Shown here piece by piece: positions 11,248 to 19,751 of a stretch of DNA of 64,000 nucleotides. Numbering within the stretch: the first letter of the stretch is position 1; every line of letters begins with the position of its first letter. The translations under genes were made by a program, and so were the position numbers. Origin of the DNA: Steinernema hermaphroditum (Eukaryota; Nematoda; Chromadorea; Rhabditida; Steinernematidae); contig CM059625.1 of assembly GCA_030435675.1 (NCBI GenBank), forward strand, positions 2,108,001-2,172,000, read 5' to 3'. A model generated the notes under the pieces. It was not told the origin of the DNA. It was given only the letters and a program-made list of their open reading frames with translations, and ran no database searches.

Positions 11248-11388
11248 ATTCCAGCCGCTGGCATTGTCCGCCATTCGATCGCGGTTCTCGTCTTTATCGT
11301 TTCGATTATGATCACATTTGTGTTCGCAAGCTCCGACGTTGCAAGCCAGCATCAGGATAACCGATTCAAGTACGAGAGACGTGACTAG
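11248..11388 (+). CDS. Possible terminal exon of a small membrane protein
   Basis: After AATTAG at 11247 an open 46-codon stretch runs to TAG. It starts IPAAGIVRHSIAVLVF and contains one clear hydrophobic segment of about 20 residues, then a hydrophilic tail. A possible upstream exon starts at the ATG at 11164, but I could not find a donor in the right phase. I do not recognise the family, and it may be a relic like its neighbours. Confidence 0.3.
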   Translation: MPAAGIVRHSIAVLVFIVSIMITFVFASSDVASQHQDNRFKYERRD

Positions 11389-11668
11389 AGAGCGTCGAGT
11401 GGCCATTCAAAATTCGGCTTAAATATTGACGACGAAAGCAAATTAAAGTCTAACAACTATCAATGGCTGAATGTTCACTGAGGCAGACAACAGATCAGTT
11501 CCACACAGCTTCATGACCCTATAAATCCAAGAACGCAGCAGTCATGCGCTGTCCCTAAAAATCAGCTCGTGCACTCGTTAACAACAACAATTTTATGGAA
11601 ACAATATCAATATCAGTCAACACGAATAAGCCAACACAACAACAGTAACGTCCCCGGGCACTTCCCCG

Positions 11669-12690
11669 CTAATGTTGGCGGCTCGGCTGCCGTGGCGTTT
11701 TGAACGCTTCGAAAGGCCGATGATTCGTATTCACAATTTGATCTATGTCCGGTCTGAGAGCTTCCGGGACGCAAGACTTGATCTTCTCAATGTTCTCCAG
11801 CGTAATCAGGTCTTTTTCCATACCGCAAACAAGTCCAAGTCTCTTCATCAGGTCAATATCATCGTATACTTGGAACGAATTGAAACAAGTATTCGGTCCT
11901 AGTATAATCAAATTATGGAAAAACTACGTGAATCCATAAAGCTTACTTGTCATCAGTGATACCGACGTCAACATTGGTAAACCTGTCCGTTGTCACGATG
12001 ATGTTCGGAACGGGTATGGTAGTTTCACTTTGAGGACGCCCATGTACGCGCTCCGCAGCTCGGTTTCGCTCTAGTAAGTTCCTGTAAGAGGCCATCTGGC
12101 ACACAAGATTACGAAGTTCTGCCTTCTTGCGGGTGACTTCTTCACGGCGCTTCATGGCATTTGCGTTCATCTCACGTATTTGCTAAACGTTTGTTTGTTA
12201 GTGAGTAGAGTGAGTGGTGACCACTTACACGCATTCACCGACGCACCAATAAATCGGACAGTCTTGTTATCCTTTGAGACTATATTAGCCGCAGCCATAA
12301 CGTTCAGTACTTCGTAAACTCGGCGCTCTACGTTTCGAGCCACACGAATGTCCCGAGCGTCCTAAACAGCACATCCACATCTCATAGATAAAATTAATTC
12401 AATTACATCTTTCTTTGTCTTATCCTTGAGTCCATCAAAGTAGCGTTTCAAGATCTCTTGTGTGATCTGAAAATAGATCAGTTATTACCCGCAATGCAAA
12501 GTATGTTAACCTCTTGATAAGTGGCTTCTTTTTTTCTATGATGTAGTCGAACGCCACCTTGCTGTAGTATTTCATCCCCTTGACCTTTGTGTCATTCTCT
12601 TCTTTCGTGTTAACTCGAAGCGAGCCCACTCCTGACCCCCTATTCCCCTCGTCGACGAATCGTGATATGAAAGAATCTCGTGCCAAAATA
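11669..12690 (-). pseudogene. dpl-1: DP transcription factor (dpl-1 / TFDP-like), two frame breaks
   Basis: Exons on the minus strand are about 12690-12511, 12466-12407, 12361-12239, 12182-11947 and 11898-11669. They encode the DP family in order: GMKYYSKVAFDYI, ITQEILKRYF, the DNA-contact motif RRVYEVLNVMAAANIVSKD, a coiled-coil dimerisation segment, ERNRAAERV, then the DP conserved box to FQVYDDIDLMKRLGLVCGME. DP proteins pair with E2F to control cell-cycle and developmental genes. Two places break the frame. In the T7 run at 12529-12535 (A7 on the gene strand) the family frame needs one more base. Near 11878-11890 the frame of EYLF does not connect to NSFQVYDD. Splice sites are otherwise good. 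It is either a recent pseudogene or a gene with sequence errors. The N-terminal exons were not found. Confidence 0.8.
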
Positions 12691-12699
12691 GTTTCCCAA

Positions 12700-13235
12700 A
12701 TTTCTCGATCAGGACAGTTCTCGACCCGTCCTGTGTAGCCCCAACCCATATTTCTGCGAAACCTCCAAAAGAAACCGGCGAAACACCACAAAACCATGGT
12801 TTGTACATTGATATCGCGGCATCTGGCGATGAAAATGTGAATAACTTCTTGTGCACGCGTTGAATTTCGACAATTTTGGGCTCAATCGACTCGCAATTAA
12901 CCAGGCAATACTGATTTGCTTGTAGAATTTTGAGATTCGTGTGATATCCCCGTCAAAAGTGTCCAAACATGCAGACGATTTGCATTTCCCATTGTAAAAT
13001 GCAGTACCACACACGAAGATGGCGTGGCGCGCGCAAAAAAAAGCGTTGTGGGACCAAATCGAAAAAATGTCAGCAATTTTTTAATCCGACTATATTCCTT
13101 TCGACATCACCACAAGTTAACATTCGACTATGAGCCATTCCACCTGATGTTTCAGGCATTTCGGGGAGAAACATTTTGAGCCATCCTGTTCATCTCGAAA
13201 CATCCCAGTATCAAGTAGACGACGAGGCTGAATAG
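12700..13235. other. Upstream of DP gene, no exon identified
   Basis: Open frames here show no known domain. The segment at 13125-13235 is the inverted partner of 10840-10905. Confidence 0.35.
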
Positions 13236-13275
13236 GACGCGCTCGCCGACGCCGGACGCGCTCGCCGACGCCGGA

Positions 13276-14469
13276 CGCGTTCTCTCTCCAGAAGGCACCT
13301 TGGAATTTCTGTTGTTGTTGAGGACCCAACCAAGTTGGAAGCTATCCGCAGAGAGTAAGTCACCATACATTTTTGATCTGCAGAAAAGGAAATCACGACG
13401 ATTATCTGTGGGTTGTAAATTAGAACAGCAAGAGTGCGCTGAATCCTGTTGCGTATGCTACGGATTACTGCGTGTTATTTTTTCGAAACTACGGAACTGA
13501 GCTATCCTATCTTTGCTCAACAACGGAAATACATATTCAACGTTGCAGGGAAATGGACATCGTCAAGCGCCGCATTGACAAAATCTTCAAGGCCGGAGCC
13601 AATGTTCTGCTCACCACTGGTGGTATTGACGACCTGTGCTTTAAACTGTTTACCGAGGTCGGTGCCATGGCTGTCAGACGGTGCAAGAAGGTCGATCTGA
13701 AGAGAGTTGCCAAGGCTACTGACGCCATTTTCGTTTCGTCGCTGGCTAACCTTGAAAGAGACGAGAGCTTTGGGTCATCGGTGCAAGGTACTTGCGAAGA
13801 GATCGTCCAGGAGCGCATTTCTAACGATGAACTGATCACCATTAAGAAGACTGGCGCTCGCAGTGCCGCTTCGATTATCTTGCGGTAAGTATTGGTTTTT
13901 CTTTTCGAAATCATTACTCTAATTCAGCGGTGCCAACGACGTTATGCTGGATGAGATGGAACGCTCTGTTAACGATGCGCTGTGCGTCTGACGCCGTGTT
14001 CTCGAAAGCAGAAATGTCGTCTGCGGTGGTGGTGCCGTCGAAGCCGCCCTCAACGTCTACCTTGAAGCATTCGCTACTAGCTTGGTATAAAACACCGTTA
14101 CTGATCCCCAATACACGCAGTATTTTCTAGGCCAGCCGTGAACAGCTCCCAATGGCCGCTTTTGCTGATGCCCTGCTCGTCATTCCTAAGACCCTTGCAA
14201 AGAACGCTGCGAAAGACAGCATCTCCCTATGCGGTAAACTCCGATCCTTCCACTCACTCGTCAGCGAAGAACCCAAATACAAGTTTGCCGGTCTGGACCT
14301 GATCAAGGGTACCGTGGGCGACCGAAAGAGCGCTGGAGTGCTGGAACCTCTGATTAGCAAAGTTAAGAGTCTGAAGTTCGCTACTGAGGCCGCCATCACT
14401 ATTCTTCGTATCGACGATCTCATCAAGCTTGACAAGGTTGAGCCTCGGGGCGGTGACGAATGTCATTAA
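13276..14469 (+). pseudogene. cct-1: cct-1 partial copy D (3' half)
   Basis: A minisatellite (13236-13279) runs directly into the FSLQKA-type exon at 13278. It shares with copy B the 8-base deletion before LGISVVVEDP. The exon from 13552 (EMDIVKRRIDK...ASIILR, ending about 13885) is open, and its apical domain is complete. The GANDVMLDEMER exon (13928 on) carries TGA where copies B and C have Cys (TGC, about 13989-13991). The CGGGAVEAALNVYLEAFATSL part is in good frame here, unlike copy C. The last exon (14133-14469) ends in VEPRGGDECH and TAA. No start or equatorial N-terminal half is present. Confidence 0.9.
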
Positions 14470-14637
14470 GAACGATCATCATCTGCACGTTGCGTGCATC
14501 TGCTTCGGCTTCTTAGTTTCCGTTTAAAATTGTTCCTTACCGCTTTATGTTGTCGCCTTGTTCACTATTTGATCTTGTATGTTCAAGAGTTGTTGCGGTG
14601 ATGTTCTGCCGTTTGCTTTCTTTTAATGAATATTCAA

Positions 14638-15074
14638 AACCCGACGCGCTCGCCGACGCCCGATGCGCTCGCCGTCGCCCGACGCGCTCCCCGACGTCCG
14701 ATGCGCTCGCCGACGCCCGACGCGTTCCCCGACGCGCTCGCCGACGTCCGATGCGCTCGCCGACGTCCGATGCGCTCCCCGACGTCCGATGCGCTCGCCG
14801 ACGCCCGACGCGTTCCCCGACGCGCTCGCCGACGTCCGATGCGCTCGCCGACGTCCGATGCGCTCGCCGACGCCCGACGCGTTCCCCGACGCGCTCGCCG
14901 ACGTCCGATGCGCTCGCCGACGCCCGACGCGCTCCCCGACGCCCGACGCGTTCCCCGACGCGCTCCCCGACGCCCGATGCGCTCCCCGACGCGCTCGCCG
15001 ACGCCCGATGCGCTTGCCGACGCCCGACGCGCTCCCCGACGCGCTCGCCGACGCCCTCCCCGACGCGCTCGCCG
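14638..15074. repeat. 19-bp GC-rich minisatellite array, variant units
   Basis: Tandem units alternate GACGCCCGACGCGCTC, GACGTCCGATGCGCTC and GACGCGTTCCCC variants, making a higher-order pattern. It is bounded on both sides by the same TTTAATGAATATTCAAAAC sequence (about 14622-14640 and 15086-15104), so the array appears inserted into, or flanked by, a short direct duplication. Confidence 0.9.
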
Positions 15075-15184
15075 TTTGTTTTGTTTTAATGAATATTCAA
15101 AACGAGCGGAAGGCAGTCACTATGCAGTGAAGGGCCATCGGCGAAACGCCTAGAGCGGGGCAGTTTCACTTGGAGTCTGGGTGT

Positions 15185-15495
15185 TGGAGTTAACGCAAGC
15201 AATGGTTTCTTCCCCCTCAGGGACGTTCATTTGAGGAAGTGAAGACATCGGTGGAGCTGCAAGTCCAGTTGTATTTGGCGCCGAGTTGTCACCGGGCCTC
15301 TTATGCTCGCAACAATAACCATGTCGATGAGTACACGTAGAAGTCTGCCAAATCCGATTCTAATCAACGTAACCAGAACTTTTCGCAAACCAAATTCGCA
15401 GCTTTTTTCTTTTCGCATTGAGGAGTCAGGAAATTCGCAAAATCAACAGCTGCCAACAATCAACCATCCAAACAAATGCCGAAAACAATCAAATA
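15185..15495. repeat. 3' flank of dnj-17-like copy 2 (inverted duplicate of 10400-10660)
   Basis: This is the reverse-complement match to 10400-10660 and lies immediately downstream (minus strand) of the copy 2 stop. No gene is apparent in it. Confidence 0.8.
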
Positions 15496-17487
15496 TTACT
15501 TCTTCTTCTTAGATTTCTTCATTGGGCCAACGTTTTTCAACGTGGCATGTCCTGTCTCCTTCAAGTGAGCAAAGAGTTGAGTTCTTGAATCGAACTCACG
15601 CCGACGGGCGACGGGGTGTTCAAACTCGTCACCGACGCCGGACGCGCTCGCCGATGCCGGACGCGCTCCTCGACGCACTCCTCAACGCCCGACGCGCTCG
15701 CCGACGCGCTCGCCGATGCCGGACGCGCTCCTCGACGCACTCCTCAACGCCCGACGCGCTCGCCGACGCCCGACGCACTCGCCGATGCCGGACGCCCTCC
15801 TCGACGCACTCCTCAACGCCCGACGCGCTCGCCGACGCCCGACGCACTCGCCGATGCCGGACGCCCTCCTCGATGCCGGACGCGCTCCCCGACGCACGAC
15901 GCACTCCTCGACGCCCGACGCACTCGCCGACGCGCTCGCCGACGCCGGACGCGCTCGCCGACGCCGGACGCGCTCGCCGACGCCGGACGCGCTCGCCGAC
16001 GCCGGACGCGCTCGCCGACGCCGGACGCGCTCGCCGACGCCGGACGCGCTCGCCGACGCCGGACGCGCTCGCCGATGCCGGACGCGCTCCTCGACGCCCG
16101 ACGCACTCCTCAACGCCCGACGCGCTCCTCGACGCCCGACGCGCTCCTCGACGCCCGACGCACTCGACGCCCGACGCACTCGCTCGCCGACGCCCGACGC
16201 ACTCGCTCGCCGACGCCCGACGCACTCGCCGATGCCGGACGCGCTCCTCGATGCCGGACGCGCTCCTCGATGCCCGACGCACTCCTCGACGCCCGACGCA
16301 CTCCTCGACGCCCGACGCGCTCCTCGACGCCCGACGCACTCGCACGCCGACGCCCGACGCACTCGCTCGCCGACGCCCGACGCACTCGCCGATGCCGGAC
16401 GCGCTCCTCGATGCCGGACGCGCTCCTCGACGCCCGACGCACTCCTCGACGCCCGACGCACTCCTCGACGCCCGACGCACTCGCCGACGCCCGACGCGCC
16501 CGATGCGCTCGCCGACGCCGGACGCCTTTTGTCGCTTGTCGTTTTTTTTTTGCTTCTTGGAGTGCTTGCCTCCCGTGGGCTGTTGAGGAGTGATGTCCTC
16601 CTCGTCATCCGGTAAGTCATTAGCCGATGCGTTGAATAATAGCTCTGCGTCTTCATCAAGCATGTGTTTCCTAAGAAGAGCCAGGTTCTCACGATGCTTC
16701 TTTGACTTATCGTGGTTCTGTTTCGACCTCCTAGAATAGTGTTAATAAGAAATATTATCAAACACCGTACGCTATACATATTCTTGAAGGACTTTTCACA
16801 AGCGACACAGTACAGATCATCAAAATTTCCTCGTCTGAAGCGGCACTCAAACCTCCATACTCAGCATCAAGCGCTTCTTCTATTTCGCGTAAATCCAGCA
16901 AATGATCTTCGTTTTGTTTATCGTTCTCCTTGTGATGTTGCATGTGCCTGAAAATATCGGTAAGAAACAGTGGAATCAATGCACCCTACTCAAGCTGCTG
17001 TCGAATTTGCCGCTGACGATTTTCCTCTGTTTTTGGGCTTGCAGCTGACGTCGCTCTTCCCGAACTTGCCGGTACGCCATAACACGCTTGTCGCGCTTGC
17101 GAGCAAACTGAACGAGTTCACGAATCTGCTCGTTGCGCTGCTTTTTGCCGGCATCTCGTAGTTTTTTGTTCTCATTTTCCTTGTTGAGCTTGACATATTT
17201 CGCGTTCGGGGCTTGACGAAGATCGTGCTCGTCCAGCCAAGCGAATGACCGCAATGTCGAGAAGTCCATCCAAAAGCCATAAAAGTGCGCGGTTATAGAA
17301 CGCTCGTTCGTGTTGACTACTGGGCACTTCGTGAGCGGGGAAGAAGGGCGAAGTGCTGCGTACGCTCCTCAGCTCGGTCTGGATTTTTGGCGGGGTGTCA
17401 CATGAGCGCGAGTTTCCGATATGCCTTCTTGATGACTTGGTCGCTGGCGTCACGCTCGATTTCGAGCACATCGTAGTGACAACACAT
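15496..17487 (-). pseudogene. dnj-17: DNAJC21 / dnj-17-like co-chaperone, damaged copy 2
   Basis: The minus strand starts at ATG 17487 just after TTTCAG. A J-domain start (HYDVLEIERDASD, KKAYRKLALM) is followed by TGA where the family has Trp, and the HPD triad reads HPA. HPD is the motif that stimulates Hsp70 ATPase. After HERAFYN the sequence jumps to FWMDFSTLRSFAW (about 17269), so the middle segment kept in copy 1 is deleted. The basic helix (to 16990), the LLDLREIEEALDAEYGG segment and a zinc finger with an intact CE-K-SF (about 16815) follow. A one-base shift just before it is shared with copy 1. Then come a Lys-rich linker, 900 bases of minisatellite (15600-16525) and a truncated last zinc finger with a Lys tail, stop at 15496. 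It is not functional as read. Confidence 0.8.
15600..16525. repeat. Largest GC-rich minisatellite array, inside dnj-17-like copy 2
   Basis: About 50 units of 17-19 bp (GACGCCGGACGCGCTCGCC, GACGCCCGACGCACTCCTC and related forms), arranged in blocks of like units. The array separates the Lys-rich linker from the final zinc finger of copy 2. Both strands remain open for more than 300 codons, purely because of the repeat. Confidence 0.95.
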
Positions 17488-17499
17488 TGCGGTGCCCTG

Positions 17500-18270
17500 G
17501 CCAAGTTCTGAAATTGTACAATTGAAATGAAGAAGTATTTAGCAAAACGCGATAATCACAAACGGAAAGCAAAGAAGCAACAGCAAAAAAAACCAGGACA
17601 GAATTAAACGCACCCTCCTTTTTTCCGTTTCATGATTTCCGAGCGGTCTACACGCCAGAATGTTCGACACTAGAAGCCCCACACAAGACAGACAGCAAAA
17701 AAGGAATCAGCAAGTGACGAGTAGGCATCTTGTCTTTTCATTCTCACTATCGAACCTTCGGAAGCGCACATTCTCGCTTTGCTTACCCGTCCCGTCCCCA
17801 TGTTTCTAAAATTCGGATTTTGATAATTTTGACCATTTGACTAGTTCAGTTTCCGATCCCGGACACCGTGTGTGGTCCTTTCGCCCGCGAACGCGCGCCA
17901 ATCAGGGGTTTCGTGGCGGGACATCTCCATTGGAGCTCTCGGCTTCCAGAACTAATAACGACTCGTCCGAATCGCTGCGGGATTGAGAGCGCAGTTGAGA
18001 AGTGGACAGTTATCATTGGTAGACCTCGAAAAGCGGCCGCGTTCTATTTGTCAGACAGTGGCAGTGTCTGGCCAAACGGTCTGCGACTGTCTACGTGCAT
18101 TTTGCACAATTTTCTTTTTATTCAGACAGACGTGAGATCCTCTCAGCGTTCGGCGGCCCTCATTCGGCAGCTGACACGTTGTGTTGACTGGTCCGGACCC
18201 GAACGCCTGTGTCGTACACGGTTCTGCGCAGCCTCTTCGTTCTCGTGTTGACGTCAGCGGAAAGAGCAAC
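17500..18270. other. Inverted duplicate of 4125-4315, then upstream region of PTP gene
   Basis: 17510-17720 is the reverse complement of about 4120-4320 (for example GAAGTATTTAGCAAAACGCGATAATCAC). From 17720 on the sequence is unique and probably holds the PTP promoter. A long open frame at 17868-18251 has no domain and I do not call it. Confidence 0.5.
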
Positions 18271-19395
18271 ATGAAGAAGAAAGCCGCGTATGTTCTCCAT
18301 TTTTGTTGCTCAATTTAGCGGATTCCAGTTCAGCAAGAAGCAGTCGAAGGGAAAAACCGGGGCGAAAAACACGCCATCGTTGTGTCGTGAAGTCAGCGAG
18401 GAGAAGCCGGATTCCAAGATGCAAAATCACCCGGAGGGCGCTGTTGCTAAGGTTGCCGCGAACGCCCACACTGAGGTGAGTGATGCCCTTGCGAAACTGC
18501 TAAAATGTTAGTTCTTTTTTCAGGTCGGAAAATGGTGCATACGCGCAGTGAACAAGGGTATTGATGGCCTTCGCGAGGAGTTCAACAAGGAGCTGAAGAC
18601 GTATGCACCACCCGAAATGAGCGTGGCAACTTTCATGGCCAATTGGGACGCTGGCCGCAGTCGCTACAAGGATGTTCCCTGTCAGGACAAGTACCGCATT
18701 GTGCTGAAGTGGCCCGGCTCTCCGACAGACTATATTCACGCTAATTACGTTTCCACTCCGATTGCCGAGAAGCGCTTCATCTGCGCTCAAGGTCCACTGG
18801 ACTGTACGACCGCCGACTTTTGGCACATGGTGCTGCAAGAAGAGTCCGAGAACGTCATCATGTTGTGGTCAGTGTTACGCAACTATCGCGTCACCATCTG
18901 ACAGTTGCATTTCAGCAATGTCGTCGAAAAGGGGATGGCGAAATGCGCCCAGTATTGGCCACTGGATGAGAAAGAAGTGAAGACATACGGCGACATCGAA
19001 ATCAAGAACATGCAGGTTCGGCAGGCTCACGACTGTCTGGTTACTCAGCTGCGCTGTTCTAGGTCCAACCGCTGATTCCCACGGAACCAAATGTTAGATT
19101 CTCCCTTCTGCAGCTGAAGTGGACCGAAGGTGGGAAGCCGAAAGAGAAACAGGTGCGCCACTACCAGTGGACCGATTGGCCCGATCGCGGTGTCCCTCCA
19201 TGCCGTCTCACGGCCATGGAACTTCTCTCCCGCGTCCGCGGCACCAAGAACCCGATCGTCGTACACTGCTCGGCAGGCATTGGACGCACTGGAAGCATTG
19301 TCGCCATCGAGTTCATCATGGAGCGACTGCAGCAGGCGATGGTGTGTGAAGACATGGGAGAGATTCTGAAGGACCTTCGCAACCAGCGTCCCTAC
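18271..19395 (+). pseudogene. Protein tyrosine phosphatase, 5' part, cut by an LTR retroelement
   Basis: Exons 18271-18287, 18319-18475, 18524-18867, 18916-19015 and 19063-19395 join cleanly. They encode a Lys-rich N-terminus and a classical PTP domain: SRYKDVPCQD, DYIHANYV, the substrate/WPD loop W-T-D-W-P-D-R-G, and the P-loop HCSAGIGRTGS with catalytic Cys and Arg. The family type is the small single-domain cytosolic PTP abundant in nematodes. The fifth exon is interrupted after NQRPY by a Ty3-type element. A transcript reading into the LTR would add about 20 unrelated residues and stop at 19456. This removes the Q-loop end and last helix of the domain. The rest of the gene resumes at 28160. 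As it stands the allele should be null or severely impaired. Confidence 0.9.
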
Positions 19396-19539
19396 TGTTA
19401 TGACGTGGACGGGGAAGAACAACTGTTTATTAGACCACTCGGGGTCAGAAGAGAGTGATACATGAGCATGGGGGTATTTATACACACGAACTAGACATAG
19501 ACTGTCTGGAATGGTCGTTTACTCAGACGCTCCGCGACA
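19396..19539 (-). repeat. 3' LTR of the Ty3-type element
   Basis: 144 bp, base-for-base identical to 28011-28154. TG...CA ends. On the minus strand it is preceded by AGGAGGGACG (19540-19549), a plausible short polypurine tract. Confidence 0.95.
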
Positions 19540-19751
19540 CGTCCCTCCTAAATTGAAGTTCCCTGAAATCGTTGTCGTTCCCTTTCCCCCCCAAGGAAGA
19601 GTTCGGCTCCTTCCTACTCTCTCCCTTTTTGCAGAAGTTCGGGTCTTTTCCCTACGTCTCCTGGTACTGTAGTTTCCGCCTCGCGCCCCAAAACAAACCT
19701 TACAAGTATAACATGCGACTTTTATTACATAGATCCAAACATCCCCACCGC

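Noticed and set aside
15522..16779. Open frames of 299-365 codons on both strands
   Set aside because: Same minisatellite artefact; the true sequence beneath is the dnj-17-like copy 2.
17868..18251. 127-codon plus-strand frame before the PTP gene
   Set aside because: It has no domain and ends 19 bases before the PTP ATG; more likely promoter or leader sequence.
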